DNA of 64,000 nucleotides from Candidatus Mycoplasma haematobovis (GCF_001645765.1 NZ_LWUJ01000012.1:1-64000), one strand, 5' to 3'; positions 30,203 to 40,553 are shown, counted from the stretch's first letter. Notes: generated by a model from the sequence alone, not told the origin. Numbers and translations: made by a program.

Positions 30203-30826
30203 TTAAGTTACTTTTTCTCTAGGCATAACAACCGCACATCATTCTTTTGCTAATTCAAATTTATCATTAAAGTCTGAGGCGGTAGTCTTTATCTCAATAA
30301 TTGCTTTGCAACCTGCTTTAATATTTTCTAAGGTAATATTTTGAGTGCTATTCATTTCTGCCTTTATTTTTTGGGCAGTTTTAAGATCGTTTTTTAATTT
30401 ATTTATGTTAGTTTGTCAACCACTTGTGTCGTCAGTATTTTTAGTAACATCCAAAGCTCTTAAATTTATTTTCTCAAAGCTATCACTTATCTTTTGCTCT
30501 TTAACACATCATTGTCTTGCTTTTTTGTAATTTACATCGTTATTTTTTTTACTATTTAATGCACTTTTGCACTTTTCTTGTAATTCATCTAATTTCAGGG
30601 CAGTATTGGCATCTTTTTTGAAAGTACCTTCAAGATTGTTAATTCCATTATGCGCACCCAATACTGTTTCTCATTCGCTATTGTTCAAACTGATACTAAA
30701 TCCTTCTGATGTTAATCTTGCACCAATAGTATCAGTATCATCAAGTAATTTATTAACTAGAATTCCACCACCTCCTAAAGCACCTAATGTAAAGACACTC
30801 GCAATCACTTTACCTACTGTAGTCAT
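30203..30826 (-). CDS. Family P anchored protein (intact copy)
   Basis: 207 aa. TTVGKVIASVFTLGALGGGG, LVNKLLDDTDTIGARLTSEG, LQEKCKSALNSKK, ARQWCVKEQKISDSF, IKAGCKAII, AKEWCAVVMPREKVT. Reference for the broken copies at 23633 and 26076. The gene upstream (31127) ends at its start codon (TAATG). Function unknown. Confidence 0.86.
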
Positions 30827-31127
30827 TATTGTTTGCTTGTTCCGCCAGTCCTTGAAGTTACTCTTTTAAGCCTATTTTCACATCTTTTGTCATCTCATCA
30901 TTTTAATCCTGCAGAATAGTAAAGTCTTCTGCAGTTAGCAGAAACCTCACTAGATTTTCACTCTCTTGTTGTAGGTGTTGGTTTAGTTTCTTCAGGAGCA
31001 ATATTATTTTCAATAGCAGTCGTCTCTATTTTTTCTTTTTTATTAGTTAAGTAACCAATCCCACTTCCAATAGCAAATGTAATTGCAATAATAGACGATA
31101 TTCTAAGACTTAAAGCCAGCCAGCCAT
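30826..31127 (-). pseudogene. Family L gene switched off by a three-unit TGGC repeat
   Basis: ATG 31127 lies in TGGC x3 and gives MAGWL then TAA. With a fourth unit, as in 25408 and 27303, the frame reads MAGWLALSLRISSIIAITFA, IGSGIGYLTNKKEK, NCRRLYYSAGLKWWDDKRCE, RLKRVTSRTGGTSKQ to TAA at 30826. The whole body is open. The length of 302 becomes 306, a multiple of three, after adding one unit. Best read as a phase-off gene. Confidence 0.8.
31115..31126 (-). repeat. TGGC tetranucleotide repeat, three units, overlapping a start codon
   Basis: GCCA x3 on the plus strand. The homologous runs at 25392-25407 and 27287-27302 have four units. Each unit gained or lost shifts the frame. Confidence 0.88.
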
Positions 31128-31153
31128 TATTGTTTTAAGAAATAATTATTTAA

Positions 31154-31837
31154 TTAAGGATTGTCTACGCAATATTTAAGAATTTCAATGTATAGTGGAA
31201 CTTGTTTATTAGCTATTCGTTTTTTTCCATTTGCTTCACATCTTTCTTTAAAGGCTGAAGGAGCTTCGTTAGTGGAGTTCATTGTTTCTTCTAGTTCTTG
31301 AAATTTTCATTCTTCTTTAATCTTTAAAGTTTGATAGGCTGTTTTGAATGTTCCTCAATTCTTGTCTCAGCTTGTTTTAGATCCAGAAGTTTTATCTAAT
31401 ATTACTTTACTATCAGTTTTCAATAATTCCGTTACTGTCTGTGTAGAGGGCGTAATTGTATTTTCTGTACAGTATTTAACTACTTCTCCATAAATTTCTT
31501 CCGCTTTATCTTTGATTTTCTTATTTCCGTTGAAATAACAGACATTCTTAAATTCTTCTGGAACTGATTCAGGATCTGCTTTCTTTTCACTTCAACCTTC
31601 AATACTTCAATTTAAATTTGGATCAGAATTTGTATGTGCATTAATGAAGGCTTTTCAATTAGTTTTTCACGCTTCATCTTTTTCTGTCTTAGTAAGTAAT
31701 GATTTTTGTTCTTGTTTAAGTAGATTTACTATAGTTTCGTCTTTAGTTGAAAGTTGAATAATAGCAACAGTAGCACCGCCCCCAACACCTGCAATTCCTG
31801 TAGTAGCTATAGCTACTTTTGCTAATGTACTAGCCAT
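31154..31837 (-). CDS. Tandem double family S protein
   Basis: 227 aa. Anchor ASTLAKVAIATTGIAGVGGG, then module 1: IVNLLKQEQKSLLTKTEKDE, WKTNWKAFINAH, EEFKNVCYF, VVKYCTEN. Module 2 follows without a second anchor: VTELLKTDSKVILDKTSGS, WDKNWGTFKTAY, WKFQELEE, AFKERCEAN, ILKYCVDNP. It arose by fusion or duplication of S modules with loss of the inner anchor. Function unknown. Confidence 0.87.
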
Positions 31838-31883
31838 TGAAAATTACTTTTAGCATTGATAGTAACTTGTATATATCTATAAA

Positions 31884-32339
31884 TTAATCACTATGAGATT
31901 CAGTAATAGCTTTGGTACAGTATTTAACTACTTCTTTGTAAACATCCGATTTTTCATCATCAACTTCTCCTGTTGCATTTTGTTTGCATAGACGTTTAAG
32001 ATCTGGCAAGCCTTTTTCTTCGACTTGTTTACTATCTCATCCATCTACTTTTCATATACCATCTGGATTTTTGCTTGTATGATCTTGTTTAAAAGTTCCT
32101 AGCACTCTTGTTCATTCTCCAGAATCTTTATCTTCTTCAATTAGAGATAATTTATTCTTAGCTAATAAATCTGTTATTTTTGGTTTTGTAGTTGTAATAA
32201 CTGGTGGTTCTTGGTCTTGTTGAGTCTTGGCAGGAATAGTTTCTTTTTTAGATAATAGATAGATACTTGTTCCCGCTCCCCCAACAACTCCACTTACTCC
32301 AATGCCTATTGAAGCAATTTTCAGTGCATAACTAGGCAT
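31884..32339 (-). CDS. Family S short anchored protein
   Basis: 151 aa. PSYALKIASIGIGVSGVVGG anchor, Pro/Thr linker, KITDLLAKNKLSLIEED, WTRVLGTFKQDH, IWKVDGWDSKQ, LKRLCKQN, VVKYCTKA. The Ile-Thr-Asp-Leu-Leu block resembles the second module of 19595. Function unknown. Confidence 0.85.
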
Positions 32340-32793
32340 TTGGTTTTTGTTTAGTACAGTATTTCTTTAAATCTGTGTAACGCTTGTCGTCCTTACTACT
32401 TACTTTTGTACTTGCATTAGTTTTGCATTTGTCTTTAAACGATTTTGGTGCTGCATCTTGACTGGATACGCTATTTCAATCATCTAGACTTCAAGGAGCT
32501 ACAGGAGGCTTACTTTCTGTGTAACCAGCCTTAAATGCTTTTCAATTATCATTCCATGTAGCATCTTGATCCTCTAATATTGAAGCATTATCCGTATTTA
32601 GTCAATCTTTAATAGATTTCTCTTCGACAATTTGGTCTTGTTGTTTAGTGTCTTTATTATTATCAGTAATATCTTTTTCGTTCTTTACTTCTTTACTACC
32701 ATTAGTTAAATAAGCAATTCCTACTCCTCCCGCAGAAAGACTAGCAATACCCCCTGCTATACCAATAATCTTGTTAGTAGTAAGATTAAACAT
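32332..32793 (-). CDS. Family S short anchored protein
   Basis: 153 aa from ATG 32793 (FNLTTNKIIGIAGGIASLSA), chosen over an upstream TTG because 34480 starts the same way. KSIKDWLNTDNASILEDQDA, WNDNWKAFKAGY, PWSLDDWNSV, FKDKCKTN, LKKYCTKQ. Close paralogue of 34031. Function unknown. Confidence 0.85.
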
Positions 32794-32794
32794 G

Positions 32795-33250
32795 CTAGGT
32801 TGTTGCAGTACAATATTTTTCAACAGCTACAAAAACTAAATCATCTGTTCCTGAAACTTTTTGCCCCCCTAATGTGATACATTGATCTTTAAAAGATGTA
32901 AATGTTTCAGGTCTTTCTTTATTTTGTGTTCAATTAGCAAATTTCCATGGATCTTCAGGAGATTTAGATGAATATTCTTCTTTAAACGATTGTCATGGTG
33001 CAGTTCATTTTGATTCATCTCCACTATTTTTTGTAAGTAATGTTTTTCCCTTCAATAAGCTGATAATTGTTTTGTCTTTTGCGTCTGTTTTAGGAGGGAC
33101 AGATAATTTAGTATTGTCTGTTTCTACATTTGAAACATCTTTTTGTACTTTTGGATCACTGGCAGTAGTAAAGTAGATAGCTACACCACCCCCAGTAACC
33201 CCCACAACACCGGCAGATACTGCTGTAATCTTTGTTAATAAGGGTGTCAT
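32795..33250 (-). CDS. Family S short anchored protein
   Basis: 151 aa. TPLLTKITAVSAGVVGVTGG anchor, IISLLKGKTLLTKNSGDESK, WTAPWQSFKEEY, PWKFANWTQN, FKDQCITLG, VEKYCTATT. Close paralogue of 34473; the two gene pairs 32332-32795 and 34031-34473 have the same order, so the pair was duplicated. Function unknown. Confidence 0.86.
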
Positions 33251-33253
33251 TTA

Positions 33254-33628
33254 TTATTCTACGCAGTATGTTTTGACATCTTTAAACAGTTGTGCATTTT
33301 CATTTTCCACTTCTTTTTTTGCATTATCAACACATAATTGTTTGAAAGCATTTAATCCATCATTAGTCCCTTTTTTGGTTTCTCATTGATCTATTGCTCA
33401 ATCTCCAGTAGGAGCATTTTGAGAATGGGCATTTTTGAATGCTGTTCATTTTGGATCTCACTTACTTGTTTCCCCTGTTGTTATTATTGCCTTATTTTTT
33501 TCACTTAGTAATTTAGTAATGCTCTTTTTCGCTGGTTGTTTTACTAGTTGATGAATACCTACCCCTGCACCAACTGCAACTCCGCTTACACTAACTCCAG
33601 CAATAGCTAATTTAATTGGTGTAGTCAT
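33254..33628 (-). CDS. Family S short anchored protein
   Basis: 124 aa, among the shortest. TTPIKLAIAGVSVSGVAVGA anchor, SITKLLSEKNKAIITTGETS, WDPKWTAFKNAH, DWAIDQWETK, FKQLCVDN, VKTYCVE. Almost no linker. The start overlaps the next stop by one base. Function unknown. Confidence 0.84.
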
Positions 33629-34038
33629 TATTTAGCACAGTATTCAACTACTTTTAGGTAAAGAGTATCAAGTTTACTTGAAACATGTTTTTCACTATTG
33701 GATCTACATAGACTTTTGAATTCTTCTGGTGCAGTAGATTCTCCCTGTTTTTCTGTTCATTTATTCATTGTTCAATGTCCACCAAGAACAGTTGGTTTAT
33801 TTGCTGCTTGAAATGATTGTCATTTTGTATTTCATGTATCTGCGTGGGTAGGATCTGAACCAAGTAAGGTTATGGTAGTACCTTCAAATCATTCTGATAT
33901 TTTCTTTGATACTACTTGGGTTTTCTTTTTGTCTGTTGATGGCTGTTTAGTTAATTGATAAATTCCAACTGCAGAACCAGATACTACTCCCCCTATGCCA
34001 ATACCGGCACCAACAATTTTTACTGTAGGATTAATCAC
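33628..34038 (-). CDS. Family S short anchored protein, GTG start
   Basis: 136 aa from GTG (INPTVKIVGAGIGIGGVVSG). KKISEWFEGTTITLLGSD, WNTKWQSFQAAN, HWTMNKWTEK, EEFKSLCRSN, VVEYCAK. Its start lies in the end of 34031. Seven in-frame TGA hide it from standard-code ORF finding. Function unknown. Confidence 0.83.
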
Positions 34039-34480
34039 CTTGTTTAGTACAATATTTCTTTAGCGTTGTGTAACGTTCATCATTCTTACTATTTACTTTT
34101 GTATTTGCATTAGATTTACATTTACTTTTGAATGACTCTGGCGCTTCTTCTTGCGTAGATACACCACTTCAATCGTCTAATTTTCAAGGATCAGTAGGAA
34201 CTTTTCCATTATTATGTGCATCTTTGAATGTTTTTCAATTAGTTCTTCATGCAGAATCTGTATCTCCTAGTATTGCACTACCATCATCTCTAAGTCAGTC
34301 ACTAATAGATTTTTCTTCAGTTATTGTTGTCTTTGCTTCAACTTTATTACTAGGAACAACTGTCTCGCTTTCCGCTTTTTTGTTATTGTTAGCAAAATAA
34401 ATAGCACTTCCGCCAATAGCTGATGTTCCTACAATACCTCCAGCTATACCAACAATCTTATTAGTAGTCAAATTAAACAT
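34031..34480 (-). CDS. Family S short anchored protein
   Basis: 149 aa. FNLTTNKIVGIAGGIVGTSA anchor, KSISDWLRDDGSAILGDTDS, WRTNWKTFKDAH, PWKLDDWSGV, FKSKCKSN, LKKYCTKQGD. Paralogue of 32332. Function unknown. Confidence 0.86.
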
Positions 34481-34937
34481 CTCCTGTTGTAGTAGTACAG
34501 TATGCCTCCACGGCTATATAAGTTTCGTCACTCTCTCCAGATACTTTCTGCTTTCCAAGTGCTAAGCATTGTGTTTTGAAAGAATTAATAGTATCTGATT
34601 TATCTTTATCCTGTGTTCAGTTTTCAAATTTTCAAGGAGCTTTAGGTGTTTCAGCTGGATATGCTTTCTTAAATAAATCTCACGGAGCAGCTCATTTTCC
34701 GTTATCTTCGCTATTTTCTGTTAGTAATCTTTTTCCCTTTAATAAACTACTAATTATTTGATTTTTTTCTATTGTCTTAGTAACAGGAGGTAATTGAGTA
34801 CTTTCGGGTTTCTTATTTGAAGTATCTTCTTTTGTTGCTGGATTGCTGGAAGTAAGATAATATATCCCTCCCCCTGTAGCCGTAACTCCAGCCAAACCTC
34901 CTGCAACTCCTAGTGATTTAACTAACAACGTAGCCAT
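34473..34937 (-). CDS. Family S short anchored protein
   Basis: 154 aa. ATLLVKSLGVAGGLAGVTAT anchor, IISSLLKGKRLLTENSEDNG, WAAPWDLFKKAY, PWKFENWTQD, FKTQCLALG, VEAYCTTTTGDV. Paralogue of 32795. The end overlaps the following gene by 8 bases. Function unknown. Confidence 0.86.
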
Positions 34938-34950
34938 TCTTTAACTAAAT

Positions 34951-35403
34951 TTAATTTGGTGAGTTTGTACAGTATTTTTTTACTGTTTGGAAAAGAGAAC
35001 TATTTTCATCTAGAGCATCTTTACCACTATTCTCAGTGCATTTACTTCTAAGATTCGACGTATCGTCAGTTTTTGCTTTAACTGTTGTCCAATCTGTAAA
35101 TGCTCATTCCCCTTGAGGTTCAGTTGATTCATATTCTGCTTTAAATTTATCTCAATTTGTTTTTCACCCACTAGTGTTTCCTGTATCTAGTATTGATAGT
35201 CCTTTTTCCTTTAATAATTCAGTTATTTTTTTTGGCTTCTTTTCTTCGGGCGTAACTGTAGATAAGGAAGCATTTTGAAGATCAGTATTTGTTTGCTTTA
35301 CTGCTTTAGTATTGTTATTTACTAAATAAATAGCAGTAGCTCCACCACCTACTGCTGTTGCTCCTGATATTCCAGCACTTATCTTTATGAAAGTACTAGG
35401 CAT
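34951..35403 (-). CDS. Family S short anchored protein
   Basis: 150 aa. PSTFIKISAGISGATAVGGG anchor, KKITELLKEKGLSILDTGNT, WKTNWDKFKAEY, EWAFTDWTTV, LRSKCTEN, VKKYCTNSPN. It occupies the place that 19194 holds in the first run. Function unknown. Confidence 0.86.
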
Positions 35404-35411
35404 TCTTATTT

Positions 35412-36077
35412 TTAACCTTTTGGTTTAGTACAATAGTCTTCTATTTCTTTTAAGAAAGTATTTTCAGTATTAGGCATTAGTGAACCTCCACTGTTAGTAA
35501 TACATTTTGTTTTAAATTCTGTAGCAACACTAGGTTCTCTCTTTAATCTGTCTCAACCAGCTATTTCTCAATTGCCTGAAGGGTTCTCTGTTTCATATTT
35601 TTTCTTAAATGCTTGTCATTGTGTATCTCAATTATCAGTACTATCATTTTTCAATAAAACCCTATCTTTATTGCCTAGAAGAGTAGCTATTTTTCTGGGT
35701 GCATTTTCTTTAGTACATCAGCTTTCTGCAACAGAAAGATTCTTTTCATAATCAGCATGGCCAATTTTTGTTTCCAAAAGTAATTTGCATTTTTCCTTTA
35801 ATCCATTAATATCATTGTCAGATGTCAGATTTAAACCAACTATTTTTGTTTTTCCAGCGGGTTTATTACTATGATGTTGTTTTGCTAATTCTTGTCAATG
35901 TTCAAAATCTTCTCCGGTAGTTGCATCTAAATCTAAAGGTGTTTTGGATGCTTTAATTAAAGCCTCTCTAATATCGCTTGTTGTTGAAAATTGTGAATAA
36001 ACACCATATGTTACCCCACTTAAAGCGACTGTACTTACTGCACCAACTAATGCTTTATTAGCAATAGAAAGAGCCAT
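35412..36077 (-). CDS. Two-module anchored protein: T-type front, S-type back
   Basis: 221 aa. ALSIANKALVGAVSTVALSG anchor, LKEKCKLLL, AESWCTKENAPRKIATLLG, then the S module DNWDTQWQAFKKKY, NWEIAGWDRL, FKTKCITN, IEDYCTKPKG. Clear paralogue of 19595 along its whole length, so the fusion predates duplication of the block. Function unknown. Confidence 0.87.
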
Positions 36078-36721
36078 TATTTATTGACTGTACATCATGT
36101 TTCGAATTGTTTGTAGTTTTCATGGAAATCTTTGTCATGTGTATATTTATCCCTTAATGTTCTGCAGTCTGCTTTAATTTTTTTTCTGTCTTCGACTTTG
36201 TCAATAGTAACAGCTTTTAAAGTTGCATTAGGTATCTTATTTTCTGCATTTGGTTTAACATAATCAATAGTTTTTGCGTCTCATTGAACTGTATCGTTAT
36301 CTTTACTTTCTTCAAGCTCTAAAACTTTTCTATTTTTATTTGCTAATGCTTGAACAGTAATTGGCTTAACACACCATTGTTCTGTAGCTTTCAAAGTGTC
36401 ATCTGTATAGTTTTTTGAATTAATAATGTCTTTACAAGCATTTCTAAGTTTTCTTGCATCTGCTTCAGGTACTTCTTGACTACTAGCAGGAGCATTTATT
36501 ACTAATGTTCCTAATTTATTTTTTCCCGCTGAATAAGCTTTAGCAATTGTTTTTCAAGTAGTTAAATCAGTATCATTTTCAAAATTAAGAAAATCATGCC
36601 CTTTTTGTTTAAGTACATCAATTACTCTTGAACTTAATAAAAAATGACTAGTTAAAGCACCCGCGCCGCCTAGTGTTCCTAAACCAGCACCAATTGAAAG
36701 TATTGTAGTTCCTGTTTTCAT
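36077..36721 (-). CDS. Family T anchored protein
   Basis: 214 aa. KTGTTILSIGAGLGTLGGAG anchor, VIDVLKQKGHDFLNFEND, LRNACKDIINS, TEQWCVKPITVQALA, IKADCRTLR, FETWCTVNK. Paralogue of 20261 with ITxxLA and the two Trp-Cys motifs aligned. Both ends overlap neighbours by one base or nearly so. Function unknown. Confidence 0.87.
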
Positions 36722-36723
36722 TA

Positions 36724-37365
36724 TTACTTATCAGTTGAACATCAAAGTTCAGCTTGTCTCAATTCTTTTTCAAAGTCCTTCTCATGATGTTTCTTATTCT
36801 TTAAGGAAGCACATTTTTCTTTAAGTTTATTTCTTGTTTCAGGATTTTTTTGTAAAGAACCACTGGTTAATAAATCAAGTTGGCTAAATTTATTAGTATT
36901 GCTTGTTCCTGCACTATTATGAGCATCTAACTTCTCATTCCACTTTTCTTGTTCATTGTCAGTTTTTGAATCGGTATCTAAGAATCTTTTGCCTTGAGCA
37001 TCTAATAAATTCTCTAATGTTCTTGGTTTAGTACATCATTTTTTTGCTCTTTCATAAATAGCTCCATCAGTATCTTTAGCTAAATCTACTTTTGTAGCTT
37101 CTTTACATAGTCTTGGTAATTCATTTGTGGAAGTCGTACTTTCAAAACCTTCAAACTTTAATTTTGTATTGGTGCCTACTGTTGCTTTGTAAGAAACTAA
37201 TATTTCTGCCCACTCAATAGCATTATCCTCTAATAGTTCATAATCTTCTTTAATTAATTTACTACTAATATCACTTGTTGTTAATTGTTGTTGTACAATA
37301 TATCCTAGGCCACCTACACCACTTAGAGCACCTAGAGATATACCTACTTTTGCCGGTATATTCAT
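36724..37365 (-). CDS. Family T anchored protein
   Basis: 213 aa. NIPAKVGISLGALSGVGGLG anchor, DISSKLIKEDYELLEDN, LCKEATKVD, AKKWCTKPRTLENLL, LKEKCASLK, AELWCSTDK. First gene of the second minus-strand run and without a counterpart in the first. Faces 37429 across a 63-base gap that must hold both promoters. Function unknown. Confidence 0.86.
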
Positions 37366-37428
37366 AATTTATTAGCTTTTAAGCTTCTCTTAAACTAAGG
37401 AAAAAGAAAGAATATATTAAATTTAGAG

Positions 37429-38061
37429 ATTTTCAGACGTTATTTACGTAGTAAGAAGTTACTTCTTTATGCTTTTTGTGAGGTTGTATTATTAATTCCT
37501 GTTGTAGTGGTGTACATGAAAGATTTCATGGCACCTACAATAGGAGATGATTTGAGAATTGACGGTCATAGAACTATTTTTGATTCTGAGAAACCTACAT
37601 TTGAAAAATGAGTAAAGCTTTATTTGTTATTTAAGAAAGAGTTAATTAATAACAATATAGTTTCTGCTAATCATACTAATGATAAGGAAGGCGCTTTTGT
37701 ATTTAAACATTGATGTGCTAATTCTTTAAAGTCTAAGTCTAATAGTTTATCTCTTAAGGTTAAGAGATATTGTACTATGACTTTAGGTATTTATGCTTTA
37801 GAGAAAGAAGGAGTTCAATTAATTGAAGATATGGAAAATAATGGTAAACAAAGGAAAGTATGATTCGATACCTTTACTAAGAATAAGGATTCAATAATAA
37901 GTTCAGGTTTATTTGGAGATTTAATAGGTGATGATCAAGATAAGAGTATAGGTAGGATTAGTAGTTGATGTAAGAGGAATGGTAGAGAACCATATATTCC
38001 TGAAAACTACGAAATAGCTAAGTATTTATCTTCTTGATGTGTCACAGAGAAGAAAGATTAA
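37429..38061 (+). CDS. Anchored cysteine protein (pair with 21101), start unclear
   Basis: About 210 aa. The frame opens after TAA near 37396, and no ATG, GTG or TTG precedes the hydrophobic segment (AFCEVVLLIPVVVVYM). ATT 37429 aligns with TTG of 21101. Then GHRTIFDSEKPTFEKW, HWCANSLKS, KRYCTMTLGIYALEKEG, SSWCKRN, SSWCVTEKKD. The conserved place next to a minus-strand S/T run suggests linked function or shared control. Function unknown. Confidence 0.75.
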
Positions 38062-38095
38062 AGAATTATTTTTTAAATAGTAGTTTTGCAGTACA

Positions 38096-38500
38096 TTAAT
38101 CATTTACTTTTAATTTATTACAGTAATCTATTATTTTTTGTTTTCGCACTTTATCTTCTAAATCTTCGCTTTCTTCAATATCTCTTGCAAAATTTTTGGC
38201 ACCATATCTATTAACGGCAGTATTTCAATGGTTTGAATTATTTGTGTCTATGATTTTCCTTCCTTCTTAATGTATGCTCTTCTTACACAGTAATCAAATA
38301 CAAAAATTATTAAATTTATGTTCTGTAGCTTTTTGCACTTAATTCTTTTATTGAGGTTAGTGTTACTGGATTAAATCCATTTTGCACAATATTTCTTTGG
38401 TATCTCTGAAATCCTTGATCTAAGAAGTATCTTCCTACTTTTCCGTTGAAAATAACTACTACCAACAATAATACCTGTTACTATATGTTTCAGTTACAAC
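38096..38500 (-). pseudogene. Decayed anchored protein gene
   Basis: The front reads VTGIIVGSSYFQRKS and FQRYQRNIVQNGFNPVTLTS in different frames with TAG between. The back is open: TNNSNHWNTAVNRYGAKNFA, EDLEDKVRKQKIIDYCNKLK, ending TAA 38098-38096. The Tyr-Cys end and anchor order fit the S/T families. Confidence 0.62.
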
Positions 38501-38529
38501 AAAACCTATTGATTTATTTGCTAAACGAT

Positions 38530-39275
38530 CTATATAATAAGGGATCTAGTTTTTCATTTTCACAGACCATCTGTACAAAAAGGTATGTATGGTTGAGAGC
38601 CATCAAAATCGTGTCGCTCTTGGTTTCAATTAACTTTACTACACTTCTCCTTTAATTTTTGTTTTAAAAGGTCCCTGTAATGTTGATTACTTACATCTAT
38701 TTCTTTTTGAAATATAAGTGATAAAAACCACGTTTCCCTTTGTGAATAATGATTCCAAATATCTTCATCTCCGTCTGTGTTTAATTTTCTAATTTTGTTA
38801 TCCTTAAAAATGCCCTTTGCGTAATCAAATAAACTTGTTCTTCAAACACAAAAATTACTTGTAAACATAAGGGGTGAAAAATTTATTTTAGATTGTTCTT
38901 TTTTTGATAACATCCAGAGGTCTCTCATTGTCATTGAGGAAATATTTTTGTCAAGTGTAAGATCAAGAAATTCTTTACATTTACTCTTCAATTCTTTCGG
39001 TGAATCTGCGATAAATCGATTAAAAGTTTGAGAACCCAACCCTAATTTTTTTGCTTGTTCAATATATTTTTGATTTTCGTTTTGATATTTTAAAAAACCC
39101 TTTTCTCAAATTTGATCATTTCAATCTGTTAATTTAAAGCCTATCTTTTTTAAAAAAATTCCATTTGTTTCTTCGCTGGAGTTCGCTGCAAGTAACTACT
39201 AGCAAAAGCACCAACACCTATACTCCCAGCCACAAGAAGACTGATTAATTTAATAGTCAGTGATTTCATGAACAT
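38530..39275 (-). pseudogene. Anchored protein, out of frame at a T7 tract
   Basis: ATG 39275 (or 39269) reads KSLTIKLISLLVAGSIGVGA, SSYLQRTPAKKQMEFF and stops at TAA within the run of seven A (plus strand 39152-39158). One more base continues as LKKIGFKLTDWNDQIWEKGF, ELKSKCKEFLDL, NFCVWRTSLFDYAKGIF, EKCSKVNWNQERHDFDGSQP, PFCTDGLWKWK to TAG 38532-38530, about 248 codons with no other defect. It has five cysteines but no Trp-Cys motif, so it stands apart from its neighbours. Confidence 0.72.
39152..39158 (-). repeat. A7 run (T7 on coding strand) causing a frameshift
   Basis: Lies next to a T6 run, giving T7-A6 on the coding strand. It is the only frame break found in the gene at 38530-39275. 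Confidence 0.8.
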
Positions 39276-39295
39276 TTAACTTTTAATAAATTAAT

Positions 39296-39982
39296 TTAAG
39301 TGTTTGATTCAGAACATCAATTCTTAGCTTGTGTATAGTGTTCTTCAAAATCTTTACTTGCATATGTCTTGGAAAAGGAAATCTTTAATTTTTTGCATGC
39401 CTCTTGCAGAAGAGCTATATTATTATTCTTATTGTCATTAAACTCTAAACCCATTTTTTTCTTTTCTTCAGCGTTATCTTTAATTAAGTCAAACCTTTTT
39501 CTTCATTTAGATTTTTCTGTATTTTTTGGAATTAATTTTGTGTAATTATTTCTTGTTAACATATCATTTATTGATTCTGGTTTAACGCATCATCTCTTAG
39601 CTATTGAATAATTATTATTTTTTTCAGAATTTGAGATAATAGCTTTCTTACAATGATTCTTTAATCTGTTTCTTGTTTCTTTTTTTGAAGTACTGTTTGT
39701 GAATTTTTGGTCTTGTTCTTTATTTTTGTTGTAGGCCTTTAGTAATATATCTCACTGTTCGTCATCCTCTGTTCCTTCTGTTTTAAGTACTAAATATCCA
39801 ACTTCTTCTAATTTTTGTGCTATGCTTACAACTTTTATTGTTGATATTCCGATAGCTTTCTTTCGTTCTTTTTTTTCTTTTTTTGGTTGAGGTTGATTAG
39901 AGAGGTAATGATAGCTTATTCCTGCACCACTAGTAATCCCAGCAAATAACATGCTGGTAATTATTTTACCCCCCTTTCCCAA
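39296..39982 (-). CDS. Family T anchored protein, TTG start
   Basis: 228 aa from TTG (GKGGKIITSMLFAGITSGAG); ATG of SMLFAG would cut into the anchor. Then VVSIAQKLEEVGYLVLKTE, LKNHCKKAII, AKRWCVKPESINDML, LQEACKKLKI, AKNWCSESNT. The Lys-Pro-Glu-Ser-Ile joint equals the KPITI joint of 20261. Function unknown. Confidence 0.82.
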
Positions 39983-40034
39983 AAACTTGTCTCTGATCTT
40001 TTAGTTACTTTAGTAGATAAATAGATATTTAAAT

Positions 40035-40475
40035 TTATTCAGTCGAACATCATTCTTGTGCTTTAATAAATTCTTCTTTGTATTCTTTATTTGTTGTTTT
40101 TGGCATTTATTAGTTCTGTAACTTTATTTTTTATATTTGATTATTATTTGTTAAGTTAGTACCATAACGGCTTTCTTCTTGATCTTGTTGGCATAGTTTG
40201 AACTGATTTTTGACGTGTACATCATCTTCTTGTTAAAGAATAATCTTTATCATTAATATTTCTTTTTCCTAATGTTTCTCTACACTTAGCCTTTCTTTAG
40301 TTTTCTTACTTCCTTCAAATATCTTGTTATTTGGGGCTTTTTCGTATTCCTTTAATATTTCTTTTTGGCCATTGTTTTTATTAGCATTCTATCTCTCTGC
40401 AATATTGTTGTTTGAAGTTTTAAGAAGTGCTAATGCAATAGCACCTATACCACTTCCAATTTTAAGAGTATTCAT
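40035..40475 (-). pseudogene. Decayed family T gene
   Basis: ATG 40475 opens NTLKIGSGIGAIALALLKTS and stops at TAG. Later pieces shift frame repeatedly: NANKNNGQKEILKEYEKAPN, GSKKTKERLSVEKH, the Trp-Cys region LTRRWCTRQKSVQTM, and EYKEEFIKAQEWCSTE before TAA 40037-40035. At least three indels. Confidence 0.7.
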
Positions 40476-40553
40476 TAGTCAATTTCTTTATTTTCTTATA
40501 TTTTTGTCTCTAAGCCTTAAATATATTGGTTGTTGTATTTAAATTAGAAAAGA

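Noticed and set aside
31115-31126. Treating GCCA units as a transposon target duplication
   Set aside because: No insertion element is adjacent, and the same units occur at the start of two paralogues as coding sequence.
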